Part shown: piece by piece, positions 1 to 16,769 of the stretch
Layout of the letters: each line of letters begins with the position of its first letter
Numbering within the stretch: the first letter of the stretch is position 1
Source of the DNA: Candidula unifasciata
Taxonomy: Eukaryota > Mollusca > Gastropoda > Stylommatophora > Geomitridae
NCBI GenBank assembly: GCA_905116865.2
Contig: CAJHNH020002580.1
Span: 212,001 to 276,000, forward strand
Length of the DNA: 64,000 nt
Direction of reading: 5' to 3'
Program-made: the position numbers and the translations under genes
Notes under the pieces: model-generated
Seen by the model: only the letters and a program-made list of their open reading frames with translations
Databases searched by the model: none
Told to the model about the DNA's origin: nothing

Positions 1-270
1 CTTGCAGCTGTTTACTATCATTGTGAAATATGCATTGATCGTCGGCAAAGAGCAGCTCTTTGAAGTCCTCCTGTTTATCGACATCTGTTGGTGTTATGTC
101 TATTTTATTCATATTGTCCATAAATATTATGTTTCTAATATTTAAATTATACCTTCAAGAGTGTGGCACTTGCTTGGCCTATTCTGCCTTAAATCTTGAA
201 ACTCTCACCAGCGAAATATTAGAACCTATTGATTTGGTTAAGCATTCTTTATTTTGTTGTAATTCTATAA
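1..270 (-). mobile_element. LINE reverse-transcriptase remnant
   Basis: The minus strand reads ELLFADDQCIFHNDSKQLQ near 1-65, which resembles RT motif C (xADD) of LINE ORF2. Around 180-240 it reads NQINRF followed by GRIGQASATLL, which resembles the segment after the YADD box in RTE/Jockey-type LINEs. The two blocks are in reverse order to an intact element and are separated by stops, so this is a rearranged or composite relic. Confidence 0.4.
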
Positions 271-585
271 GTTGGCATATTTTTTTTTTTTTTTTTTTTG
301 TTTAATGATATTGCCGCTGTTTCTGTTTTCAACTTCAAAAGGTCCTTTTCTGTAGTGTCTATAACAAATTTCAACAATTGCAAAGTGAAAAAGCACACCT
401 TAGGCTGCCAATCTTCCTTACCTTCCTAAACTTGTAATAATATCGAAGTGTAGTATTTCACTGACACTCTTTAATTAGGTATTAGACATGAAATTACAAA
501 GTGATATTTCGTTAACACTCTTTTTGAGGGCATTTAACATGAAATGAAAATGTAATGTAATATTTTTTTCACCCTCTACCTCTAG

Positions 586-4848
<4,263 letters not shown>

Positions 4849-6023
4849 ACAGTGCATCACCTGTGATATGTTTAATATAAACATTTATTGAGTGATACGA
4901 AAACTGAACACTAAAAAAAGGCATACAAATTTAGTATATGAACTTGTTCATGCACAGAAGGAAGGTATTAATACAAACTCTTCACATAAGACCAGGGATA
5001 CATATATTGTTCATTTATATCTGTATTATTTAGACTGTGTCAAATGATTAGTGGAGCATGTTTGTGGTAGCTACAATGTCACTCCAATTTTACCCTTTTT
5101 ATATGTACCAGATAGTTTATTCACTTTTCCAAATTCATTATTCAGAGTCAGTCAGAAAGATTGATACATTGTTCAGCTTCTTTTAGAATGTGCCATTGGC
5201 TTGTACTGCTAACTCCTGTCTTAACTGCACATTCTGTGTTCACATTTCATGGTGAGCATTTTTAAAACACATTTTAAGTTGATGTAGGGTTTTATCATGT
5301 ATGGCTTAGTCTCTCCAAAGAAAGGGTAATTAACTACTGACAGTGGTGTGCAAAGGTTAAAAAATTGGTAGATCCTGCAGTCTCTTGAGATCCCTTCAAA
5401 AAGAACCCATGAGAACACATGACCTTTATGATGCTGTCTGAGTCATTAATCCAGCTTTCAGAGTGTGAGGCAGATGTTTTAACCATTTAAGCAGCCATGC
5501 AGATCCCTGTGAGCATGAGAATTGTCCCAACATCATATCTTAAGAAGCAGGACTTACTTTTGTGTGAGACCTACTGGAAATTTCACTGTGCATGGCACAC
5601 ATGATACAGTGTTTTCAAGCTAACATGTCCTTGTCAAGTGGGTTGGAAGTTGCATTGCAAATTTAGACCATCATTATCACTGAGTTTCAACAACATTCTC
5701 AAATTTGATATTGGTCTTTAATATATTCTTGTGTTTCTCCAGTCATGCCTCAGCATTTAGTTTGAACATCTTTTTTGGTCATATATCAGTGCTAGCTTTC
5801 ATTAAGTAAGGAAATTTTCTGTTGAAAAACTGTCATTCTAGACACTGCTGTCATAATGTCTCCCACTTTTTAGAAGTCCATAAATGACATCTATTGAAGT
5901 GTTTAGACATATTTGTGGTTGACTCTGAATGAGAAACAACCCCATAAAAGCAGATTAGTCCACCCTTCACTTAACTAAAATACAGTCGTGCCAAGTTTTG
6001 TCATGAGACATCGATAATAGGAA
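4849..6023. other. 3' UTR and AT-rich spacer after the EF-hand gene
   Basis: No coding region recognised. There is no AATAAA in the first few hundred bases; AATATAAA occurs about 25 bases after the stop codon. The polyadenylation site cannot be fixed. Confidence 0.4.
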
Positions 6024-6027
6024 TTAA

Positions 6028-7128
6028 CTCTTTCAGGCCCATGAAGTTTGACTGACTTGGCTTGAAATAATTTTCCGTTACAAAAATGGTAGAGGGGTGG
6101 TATAAAAATAAAAATGCAATAGAAAATGTAAGATATTTCTATTGCTACAAAATTAGACATATTTTTCTAAAAAAGAAACTAAATGTAAATTTTGAATCTG
6201 ATGATATGTATATGTTTAATGCTGTTGTGGTTAGTCAGAAGAAAGAAAAGAATTCAGCAGGTGTTTTGTTTACAAAGATAACATTTTACAACAAAAATTC
6301 TCTACTTACATAGTTTTCTAGACACAAGAGCAGTCAACAACCAAATTTGAGAATAACACTTTGAAGCTTTTATAATTTTCTAACAAATTCAAAAGTTGTG
6401 GTAAGTTTCTAAGTAAGTTTATCACTCAGAGGGTCTAGGTTCTTACAGAGTGATGAATAAAATTTAAAAAAAAATAATTTTGCAAAAAATGAACCTTTAC
6501 ACACAACATATTTAGTTTGTAAAAGTTATATACAGGCTGTAGCTGCAATGTTTTTAATGCAGCTAAGCCATAGTATGGTACTGTTTAAAACAGCCCTTTG
6601 GATGCAAATATGGGTGACTATCACATCCATTGCAAATGAAATGGGCTCTCCTTGGTTTACATCATCAGAACTGCTAAATTCTCTAAACTAACCACTCAGC
6701 TGTCGTTAGTGTAAATTCACCATTTTAATTACTTTCCCAAAAATAAAAGTTTTCGTTAAAATAATCATAATTAAAAACATGTGACTGAAACAATTTCACA
6801 GCTTCAGTTGCCGAAAGTCACATTTTGCAGCCTGTTCTTGTATTCAGAACATTGGTATCCATGGCCAGTCAAAGATGAAATTTGAAAATTCACTGTATAA
6901 AAATTACGCTAGCAATGAAATTGCACCTAAATGTGCAACAAAAAAGAAAGACTTGTAAACAAAGAAAAAACATTAGAGTGACCTTCCCTTAATATTTTAA
7001 TCGTGGTTTTAGGGATTAAAAATTAATACAGAACAGCAGGCAAATCAATATGTGCTGGACACACAATCGATGCAGACTGTGTGGTCTTGACAAACTGGAA
7101 CTTCTCAGTCAACACGGGCCTGAAAGAG
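6028..7128. mobile_element. 1.1 kb non-autonomous DNA transposon with TTAA flanks
   Basis: The left end is TTAA (6024-6027) followed by CTCTTTCAGGCCC. The right end is GGGCCTGAAAGAG followed by TTAA (7129-7132). That makes a perfect 13-bp terminal inverted repeat, extended imperfectly by a TTTGACTGA/TTGACTGA block, with a 4-bp TTAA on each side. TTAA duplication is the hallmark of piggyBac-type transposition. The AT-rich interior has no transposase-length frame, so the element would depend on an enzyme in trans. The ends resemble those of the 136-138 bp elements near 19.6-20.1 kb. Confidence 0.7.
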
Positions 7129-7132
7129 TTAA

Positions 7133-8383
7133 TAAACGAAAGCATGATTTGGTTAATCAGATAACCAGCTCTTAATATAAGGGTACATTTATTTTAGTTT
7201 CATAAACATTTAACTATACTTGTTGCTTAGTATGGAAGAAATTGCTATGGAATATCTTCAGTAGACTGGGAAACATGTTTCATGAGAAAACTCTAGAAAA
7301 TGTAACTTTCCTGTTTAGTATAATTAAATTCACTAAAGCATCTCTGAAGCGTTGCACTGCGCAAATGCTGCAGAATGATATTTCATAGTAATTAACTTCC
7401 CAGAAATATTTTTGTTTTAGCATAGAGCAAAACTGGCAATAATTGTAATAATTATGCATTAATATTAACACATGTGTTAGAATTTAACAGTTAACCTAAT
7501 TAGCTTATTACAGAAAATTAATGTTGAAAAAATTAAATAACAAGTCTAAATTATAAATAAATAGGCATTGGGATGTGGACTGCTAATCTGAGTTATGCAG
7601 GTGCTTGAAAACAGACTATAAAATAGAGAAAAGGCATGCAGCCGAGAATATTTGCAGATTCAATAACCTGCAAGACTAAATATTCAACAATTTTTTTTTT
7701 ATTAAATACTAACAAAATCATTAAGGCTACAAACAAGCAGTTATTTGCACAAAACTTGATCACAGATGTCTGCTCTGTTGTCCATGATTTAGTTATTTAT
7801 TAAGATAACTTTCTCAAAGCAATGTGTGATACTTTATTGAATTTTGTTCTTGGTTTCTCAAACTTCATGTAATATATTCTCTGATCTTTTTACTTTTGAT
7901 CACAGAATGTTAAAGAAATCTGCCTTCCCTATTTGTCTTCTACTGTATTTAGCTGTTTCATAGTAGTTGTTTCCTGGCTAGATCATTCTCTGTGAGGCTT
8001 TCTGAGGCTGAAGAGTAAAACAATAATTTCTCATTTATAGATTTATAGCAGTGGCCAAGATTTGTTAAAATTCACAGAGCACAGATTTGTTGTTTCATAT
8101 ATGTGTTCCCATATCTATGTATGTACATCTGTGTGTATGTGTCTTTGGCTTTATTGTTTTTGTTCTTATGTTCATATTATGAAAATGTGTATTAACCTGT
8201 TCCTTCTATGACCTGTTTCACTGGGGTGTGTTTAATGCTTGCATTCCCTATAATTTGTTTCATTATTTATAGTCTTTATATCATACTCCTATTTGTTAAA
8301 CTAATTAACGAAAAGTAATTTGTAAATGCCTCACATTATGTTTCACTTTATTTTTACAGAATATAAAAACAAAAACAAAAATT
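7133..8383. other. AT-rich spacer
   Basis: No gene, RNA or recognisable repeat beyond short homopolymer runs. Confidence 0.4.
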
Positions 8384-8443
8384 ATATTCTGATTACAGTT
8401 AAACATACATTTTTTTATGTATGTTTAACTGTAATCAGAATAT
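8384..8443. repeat. Perfect 27-bp inverted repeat with a 6-base loop
   Basis: Left arm 8384-8410 and right arm 8417-8443 are exact reverse complements (atattctgattacag... / ...ctgtaatcagaatat) around tttttt. The transcript of either strand would fold into a 27-bp hairpin. Confidence 0.85.
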
Positions 8444-8989
8444 TATTTTTTTTAAACTTGAATTGACATGTTTAAAAGCCATTCTTTAAAAAGTACAATA
8501 CCATTATTTCTGATTGCCTAATTTGTTCTGAACAATTACAGTAATTATTTGCACATTGCCACATAGACATTATAGGATTTGCATCTGAATGCCCAAACAT
8601 TATATCTTGTATTTTCCTTCTTCCCTTTATGCTCTCATGGAGCATAGACCACCAACCAGCTTTCAAAAAGACCTATCCTTTGCTATAGTGTATGGTCACT
8701 CTGTTCCGTCCCCAATTTGTTCATGATGTAGAAATAAGGATTGAATGCAGTAAATAGCTACTACATATATTTGACAATATACAAATATAATTGTATTTTA
8801 TTAACTCTCAAAGGAAACAAAAGTAAAAACAGGAAAGGGTATGACAGTTTGAAATATTTTAAGTTTTTCATTTAACAATAACTGACTTGTCCACTAGAAA
8901 TGTTGCTTTTTAAAAAATGCAAACCACCAACAGATGAAATGGTTTGGTGTTTGATAAGAATGCCTTTGTACCAGTGAGCATGGAAAGCC

Positions 8990-9165
8990 TGAAGAAATAT
9001 AACAAACACTGATCAAGGGGAAGACCATATAAAACATGGAATGATAGCATCATAAACAGCCTTAAAGAAACAAAGATCAGCTTATGCTGTATAACACTAA
9101 CCAAATCCCTGCTATTAGAAAGAGTAGACAGAAGATGCCTACATCACCTTAACACTTTAGTGAGG
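8990..9165 (+). mobile_element. LINE ORF2 C-terminal remnant
   Basis: Plus-strand translation contains SRGRPYKTWNDSIINSLKET followed later by RVDRRCLHHL. This resembles the RGRPxxxWxDxI segment found near the C-terminus of RTE/CR1-like LINE ORF2 proteins. Only about 50 residues survive. Confidence 0.5.
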
Positions 9166-9564
9166 TAAATAGACTCAGAGAAGAAGAATATATCATAAAG
9201 CATATATTCAACAAAATTAGACTTTGATTGTTGAACTATTTACTTTGGCAATATAAATTTAAAATAGCTGCAAATGGACACACATGCACTGTACATATTG
9301 CAACATATTTTGGGAATGCAGTTTTTAAGCACTATTGTTTTAAAAAAAAAAAAAAAAAAACTCTGCATTTAGGATTAACACATACAGTTTTGAATCTCTG
9401 CTAAAAGGCATAAACATGCTTCAGTAACATTTTCTGTCGGAGACAGGAATACCGATTCTAATTAATTGCTGTTTTGAAAAGTTCAAAGCAAGTGTGATAG
9501 AGAAATTGTCTAATGTGGAAGAGTTAGCACTTATTAACATTGAAGATAAGCAGTTATTATGTTA

Positions 9565-9692
9565 GCTCTTTGAGTCCCAGTGGATTTAGCATCACAGGCC
9601 AGAGAGTAAAGAGAGACATAAAATCAGTGCATTATGGGTTGATTGGGCTTTTAGTTAGGAACCTATGAATGTATGAATCATTCCTTGCGACT
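9565..9692. mobile_element. TTAA-type MITE, diverged copy
   Basis: Starts ttag|CTCTTTGAGTCCC and shares catcacaggcc, gacataaaat and ggaacctatgaatg with the copies at 3729 and 19957 (the latter read on the opposite strand). The right end has decayed (ccttgcgactct). Confidence 0.65.
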
Positions 9693-9808
9693 CTGCTCTG
9701 TCTGCCTGCTGCCTATTGAAGCTTCCTTCTTATAACAGCTGCCCACCAGTGCTAAGGGCCTAGTCTGTTCTGTCAGAACATCAAGTTTTCGGGTTTCATC
9801 ATCCTAAG
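9693..9808 (+). repeat. Dispersed repeat family R2, copy 1
   Basis: Shares ctgctctgtctgcct, gcttccttcttataa and gggtttcatcatcctaaga-like blocks with 15415-15610 and 61370-61600. Lies directly before the 68-bp satellite array. Confidence 0.5.
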
Positions 9809-9810
9809 AT

Positions 9811-12800
9811 ATGTACACATAAAGTGTATCTCAGCTTGCATGTGAAAGTAAGACTCTTTGTAAGCATTACAGTACACTATGTACACATAAAGTGTATCTC
9901 AGCTTGCAGGTGAAAGTCAGACTCTTTGTAAGCATTACAGTACACTATGTACACATAAAGTGTATCTCAGCTTGCAGGTGAAAGTTAGACTCTTTGTAAG
10001 CATTACAGTACACTATGTACACATAAAGTGTATCTCAGCTTGCAGGTGAAAGTAAGACTCTTTGTAAGCATTACAGTACATTATGTACACATGAAGTGTA
10101 TCTCAGCTTGCAGGTGAAAGTAAGACTCTTTGTAAGCACTACAGTACACTATGTACACATTGGGTGTATCTCAGCTTGCAGGTGAAAGTAAGACTCTTTG
10201 TAAGCATTACAGTACACTATGTACACATAAAGTGTATCTCAGCTTGCAGGTGAAAGTAAGACTCTTTGTAAGCATTACAGTACACTATGTGCACATGAAG
10301 TGTATCTCAGCTTGCAGGTGAAAGTAAGACTCTTTGTAAGCATTACAGTACACTATGTACACATGAAGTGTATCTCAGCTTGCAGGTGAAAGTAAGACTT
10401 TGTAAGCATTACAGTACACTATGTACACATAAAGTGTATCTCAGCTTGCAGGTGAAAGTAAGACTCTTTGTAAGCATTACAGTACACTATGTACACATAA
10501 AGTGTATCTCAGCTTGCAGGTGAAAGTAAGACTCTTTGTAAGCATTACAGTACACTATTTACACATGAAGTGTATCTCAGCTTGCAGGTGAAAGTAAGAC
10601 TCTTTGTAAGCATTACAGTACACTATGTACACATAAAGTGTATCTCAGCTTGCAGGTGAAAGTAAGACTCTTTGTAAGCACTACAGTACACTATGTACAC
10701 ATAAAGTGTATCTCAGCTTGCAGGTGAAAGCAAGACTCTATGTACACATTACAGTACACTATGTACACATAAAGTGTATCTCAGCTTGCAGGTGAAAGCA
10801 AGACTCTTTGTAAGCATTACAGTACACTATGTACACATGAAGTGTATCTCAGCTTGCAGGTGAAAGTAAGACTCTTTGTAAGCATTACAGTACACTATGT
10901 ACACAGAAGTGTATCTCAGCTTGCAGGTGAAAGTATGACTCTTTGTAAGCATTACAGTACACTATGTACACATAAAGTGTATCTCAGCTTGCAGGTGAAA
11001 GTAAGACTCTTTGTAAGCATTACAGTACACTATGTACACATTGGGTGTATCTCAGCTTGCAGGTGAAAGTAAGACTTTGTAAGCATTACAGTACAATATG
11101 TACACATAAAGTGTATCTCAGCTTGCAGGTGAAAGTAAGACTCTTTGTAAGCATTACAGTACACTATGTACACATGAAGTGTATCTCAGCTTGCAGGTGA
11201 AAGTAAGACTCTTTATAAGCATTACAGTACACTATGTACACATAAAGTGTATCTCAGCTTGCAGGTGAAAGTAAGACTCTTTGTAAGCATTACAGTACAT
11301 TATGTACACATGAAGTGTATCTCAGCTTGCAGGTGAAAGTAAGACTCTTTGTAAGCACTACAGTACACTATGTACACATTGGGTGTATCTCAGCTTGCAG
11401 GTGAAAGTAAGACTCTTTGTAAGCATTACAGTACACTATGTACACATAAAGTGTATCTCAGCTTGCAGGTGAAAGTAAGACTCTTTGTAAGCATTACAGT
11501 ACACTATGTGCACATGAAGTGTATCTCAGCTTGCAGGTGAAAGTAAGACTCTTTGTAAGCATTACAGTACACTATGTACACATGAAGTGTATCTCAGCTT
11601 GCAGGTGAAAGTAAGACTTTGTAAGCATTACAGTACACTATGTACACATAAAGTGTATCTCAGCTTGCAGGTGAAAGTAAGACTCTTTGTAAGCATTACA
11701 GTACACTATGTACACATAAAGTGTATCTCAGCTTGCAGGTGAAAGTAAGACTCTTTGTAAGCATTACAGTACACTATTTACACATGAAGTGTATCTCAGC
11801 TTGCAGGTGAAAGTAAGACTCTTTGTAAGCATTACAGTACACTATGTACACATAAAGTGTATCTCAGCTTGCAGGTGAAAGTAAGACTCTTTGTAAGCAC
11901 TACAGTACACTATGTACACATAAAGTGTATCTCAGCTTGCAGGTGAAAGCAAGACTCTATGTACACATTACAGTACACTATGTACACATAAAGTGTATCT
12001 CAGCTTGCAGGTGAAAGCAAGACTCTTTGTAAGCATTACAGTACACTATGTACACATGAAGTGTATCTCAGCTTGCAGGTGAAAGTAAGACTCTTTGTAA
12101 GCATTACAGTACACTATGTACACAGAAGTGTATCTCAGCTTGCAGGTGAAAGTATGACTCTTTGTAAGCATTACAGTACACTATGTACACATAAAGTGTA
12201 TCTCAGCTTGCAGGTGAAAGTAAGACTCTTTGTAAGCATTACAGTACACTATGTACACATTGGGTGTATCTCAGCTTGCAGGTGAAAGTAAGACTTTGTA
12301 AGCATTACAGTACAATATGTACACATAAAGTGTATCTCAGCTTGCAGGTGAAAGTAAGACTCTTTGTAAGCATTACAGTACACTATGTACACATGAAGTG
12401 TATCTCAGCTTGCAGGTGAAAGTAAGACTCTTTATAAGCATTACAGTACACTATGTACACACAAAGTGTATCTCAGCTTGCAGGTGAAAGTAAGACTCTT
12501 TGTAAGCATTACAGTACACTATGTACACACGAAGTGTATCTCCACTAGCAGGTGGAAGTAAGACTCTTTGTAAGCATTACAGTACACTATGTACACATGA
12601 AGTGTATCTCAGCTTGCAGGTGAAAGTAAGACTCTTTGTAAGCATTACAGTACACTATGTACACATTGGGTGTATCTCAGCTTGCGGGTGAAAGTAAGAC
12701 TCTTTGTAAGATTACAGTACACTATGTACACATGAAGTGTATTTCAGCTTGCAGGTGAAAGTAAGACTCTTTGTAAGCATTACAGTACACTATGTACACA

Positions 12801-14346
12801 CGAAGTGTATCTCAGCTTGCAGGTGAAAGTAAGACTCTTTGTAAGCATTACAGTACACTATGTACACACGAAGTGTATCTCCACTAGCAGGTGGAAGTAA
12901 GACTCTTTGTAAGCATTACAGTACACTATGTGCACATGAAGTGTATCTCAGCTTGCAGGTGAAAGTAAGACTCTTTGTAAGCATTACAGTACACTATGTA
13001 CACATGAAGTGTATCTCAGCTTGCAGGTGAAAGTAAGACTTTGTAAGCATTACAGTACACTATGTACACATAAAGTGTATCTCAGCTTGCAGGTGAAAGT
13101 AAGACTCTTTGTAAGCATTACAGTACACTATGTACACATTAAGTGTATCTCAGCTTGCAGGTGAAAGTAAGACTCTTTGTAAGCATTACAGTACACTATT
13201 TACACATGAAGTGTATCTCAGCTTGCAGGTGAAAGTAAGACTCTTTGTAAGCATTACAGTACACTATGTACACATAAAGTGTATCTCAGCTTGCAGGTGA
13301 AAGTAAGACTCTTTGTAAGCACTACAGTACACTATGTACACATAAAGTGTATCTCAGCTTGCAGGTGAAAGCAAGACTCTATGTACACATTACAGTACAC
13401 TATGTACACATAAAGTGTATCTCAGCTTGCAGGTGAAAGCAAGACTCTTTGTAAGCATTACAGTACACTATGTACACATGAAGTGTATCTCAGCTTGCAG
13501 GTGAAAGTAAGACTCTTTGTAAGCATTACAGTACACTATGTACACAGAAGTGTATCTCAGCTTGCAGGTGAAAGTATGACTCTTTGTAAGCATTACAGTA
13601 CACTATGTACACATAAAGTGTATCTCAGCTTGCAGGTGAAAGTAAGACTCTTTGTAAGCATTACAGTACACTATGTACACATTGGGTGTATCTCAGCTTG
13701 CAGGTGAAAGTAAGACTTTGTAAGCATTACAGTACAATATGTACACATAAAGTGTATCTCAGCTTGCAGGTGAAAGTAAGACTCTTTGTAAGCATTACAG
13801 TACACTATGTACACATGAAGTGTATCTCAGCTTGCAGGTGAAAGTAAGACTCTTTATAAGCATTACAGTACACTATGTACACACAAAGTGTATCTCAGCT
13901 TGCAGGTGAAAGTAAGACTCTTTGTAAGCATTACAGTACACTATGTACACACGAAGTGTATCTCCACTAGCAGGTGGAAGTAAGACTCTTTGTAAGCATT
14001 ACAGTACACTATGTACACATGAAGTGTATCTCAGCTTGCAGGTGAAAGTAAGACTCTTTGTAAGCATTACAGTACACTATGTACACATTGGGTGTATCTC
14101 AGCTTGCGGGTGAAAGTAAGACTCTTTGTAAGATTACAGTACACTATGTACACATGAAGTGTATTTCAGCTTGCAGGTGAAAGTAAGACTCTTTGTAAGC
14201 ATTACAGTACACTATGTACACACAAAGTGTATCTCAGCTTGCAGGTGAAAGTAAGACTCTTTGTAAGCATTACAGTACACTATGTACACACGAAGTGTAT
14301 CTCCACTAGCAGGTGGAAGTAAGACTCTTTGTAAGCATTACAGTAT
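9811..14346 (+). repeat. 68-bp tandem satellite array, about 67 copies, with higher-order repeats
   Basis: The unit runs from atgtacacataaagtg through tatctcagcttgcaggtg and aaagtaagactctttg to taagcattacagtacact, 68 bases in total. Copies are very similar. Variant units (gaagactctatgtacac-type, tttacacatg, cagaagtg, ccactagcaggtgg) recur in the same order. A run of variants at 10736 returns at 11955 (1219 bp, about 18 units) and at 13377 (1422 bp, about 21 units), so the array grew by duplicating multi-unit blocks. Three identical 74-codon frames inside it are by-products of this. Each unit contains cag|gtgaaagtaag, which resembles a splice donor. No centromeric or telomeric role can be inferred from sequence alone. 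Confidence 0.97.
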
Positions 14347-15414
14347 ACAAGGCACATCGTGTGGTTCATGTTTGCAGAGAAACTGGTTCTTAATGGATAG
14401 TTTTCATGTTTGCTGCTGTTACTTCTCATGAAATTGTACGGTGCTCATTTTAAACTTAGTTGACCTGGTACCCAAGGCAACTTACACCAATCCATCTTGA
14501 TGTCAATCCAAACCCAAGTCCTTCACACCAGCAAGCAAGCATCTATCCACTATGCTATCCTGTTTACCACAGAGGTATGACACTGTCTATAAATCCGGGC
14601 CTGCTACCTGGAAAAACAAACTGATGATCACATGGGAACAAAATCTGTGCAAAATAAACTGGCAACTAGTGCAGTATATACATATCCATATTGTCACCTT
14701 TTTGGAAACAAAAAAAGGGACTACACATGTGTTACTAATTGTGTTGGGTAAAAAATGTAAATTCTTCTTTATCACGATTTGTTTCAAGACTATACTTCTC
14801 TGTGGATGTTTAGGTTAGCAAATGAGATATCAGATTATATAAAATGTTCAACTGCACCAGTATAACATTAACCAAATCCCTCACTGAGTACTATTTGGTC
14901 AAACAGATATGAACCAAATCTCTCTTTAAATCTCTCTATTGCCTATATTTACCACTTTGAAAGAGACTGGGGCCTCAACACATAATATGCTCAAAACACA
15001 AGTAGATGCAGCAGTTGTGCTGCAGTCAACCTTCTTTGTGGAGAAGGCACACAAGTAGAACAGGGAGGTGTAGAGCAATCAGGTCATGAGCCTGAGAATT
15101 TAGAGCCACCTAGCTTGTCCAGTCACCACAAACTGTGCAGATGTGGATTTTGTTTTTTTGTTTGCTCCTGTAAGAAAACATTTCCCTCCCCTTACTGCTT
15201 TGTCCTGAAAGAGAGCCAAGTGTTTTTATAATTGGAAAGTGTATATTTGTTTAGAAAAGCTGCTGATAAACCTTCTCCTGTGTGATATGACCCTGCTGTG
15301 GGGTTTTGTATTGTGCATTCTTGCCCTTACATTTCATCACATACCCTTTTCAAGTAACGTATTTAGGCTGTACACAAAATCTGGTGGCCATGTAGCTTGA
15401 AAATTTTCTTAGTC
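14347..15414. other. Spacer with unassigned repeat fragments
   Basis: No gene recognised. The phrase taacattaaccaaatccct at 14866 also occurs at 9089 (taacactaaccaaatccct), hinting at a shared dispersed repeat. Confidence 0.35.
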
Positions 15415-15610
15415 TGCCTTGTTTACTCCGAAGGAAAGGTAACATCAATGCATTTAAAATAAAGCATGCTGTAGAAACTGCCAGATCAGAAGTGCTGTGT
15501 TCTGTCTGCCTAGCATAGCTTCCTTCTTAAACCACATGCCAGGATGCCCTCCTATAACATTCAGTTTTTAGGTTGCATTTCCTTTTCCTAGGATAAGGCT
15601 AGAATACTCC
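15415..15610 (+). repeat. Dispersed repeat family R2, copy 2
   Basis: Contains gccttgtttactcc, aaaataaagcatgctgtagaa, actgcc and a cataacatt...tttccta end, in the same order as 61380-61600. No coding frame. Possibly a non-autonomous retroposon. Confidence 0.55.
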
Positions 15611-15832
15611 CTAAATGTTCATCTCTGCTTTGAGCCATTGTCACAAAGTGAGATATCAGGTTTTGGTATAAGCCGGCATTAACGGAGATCAGGTAGCAGT
15701 GACGACTATTATACAATTAGCTCAGTCAAATTTAACTGGGAGTTTACATAGATAAACACTCAATTACAGTTACAGTTGTAAAATGAAACAAATAAAAGAC
15801 TGCATAATGAGTTGAGTTGAGTTAAGTCAAGA

Positions 15833-16025
15833 ATTGACATCACAGCACTCAGGGCATTCCCATGCATGCTCTGTCTTCATCTTCAGCTGGCAATGCAGAG
15901 TTCCAATACTGATGGTACCTATCTCGATCTGGTTAAATGTCCGTCTTGCCTTTCCTCTGAGTGTAGTGAGCCAGCCAGACCATCTAGTTACACCCAGGTG
16001 CCTCATTCTCTCCAGGCCATAATTT
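15833..16025 (-). mobile_element. RNase-H LINE, 3' end (copy 3)
   Basis: The minus strand encodes a GLERMRHLGVTR...SGSLH, KARRTF and WECPECCDVNS-stop tail. It is followed by an (aactc)n-like short repeat at 15815-15832. Short and 5'-truncated. Confidence 0.65.
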
Positions 16026-16769
16026 ATTGCCCAACATATTTCATTGTATTTTTAGGGTGCATACTGCAGTAACAAATGAAACAAATGAATGGATCCTTTG
16101 CAACTGTCTCTCTGATTAAAGAAATCTGGACAAATTATTAACCATGACTGCTTCAAGATATCTTAGGATTCTGCCACTTGTCAGCATATAATGAATTCTA
16201 AATGCATCAAAAGATGGTGCACACTGGGAAAAAAATAGGGTGGGGGAGGGGTGGTGTCTTTTTTGAATCAGGTGTATTGAGATTGCAAGGGTATTCTTGA
16301 AGTGAGGAAAAACAAACCTTCAGGTAGCAGGTCAAAGGGAGAAAAAATCAGTCATTATGTCACTACATCTACTCTTTACATGAAGAAAACAAGAAAAACA
16401 ACAGGGAACACCAAGGTAGTTGCTGGTAGCGTTATTACAATCATCATATGAGGTGGAACAGGGAAAGTGTCTTGGATTTCCTGTTTTTGTCAAACTTTCA
16501 GAAAACAGCTGAGAGAGCAACAGAGTTTCTCAGTCATTCATACAATTGAGCAATGTTTTTAAAATGATCAGAAACCTTCTGCTGTGCTTATTCTGCAGTG
16601 GAGCTTATGCAACATGGCAAAGTTCATTTTTAATGGATGCTGTTTAAAAGCTTAGAAGGTTTTGACAAGATCGTATTTGGTCAAATCTATGCTGCACCTC
16701 ATTTTTGTTGTTTTGTTGATTTAAAATTGATTTCTTCGTTTATCTGTTATTTGTAAGAATACCATCAGC

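Noticed and set aside
10842..13707. Three identical 74-residue frames
   Set aside because: They repeat because the 68-bp satellite blocks are duplicated; the unit length is not a multiple of three and no start context or splice structure supports coding.
9811..14346. CRISPR array
   Set aside because: The unit repeats without unique spacers and the window is clearly eukaryotic.
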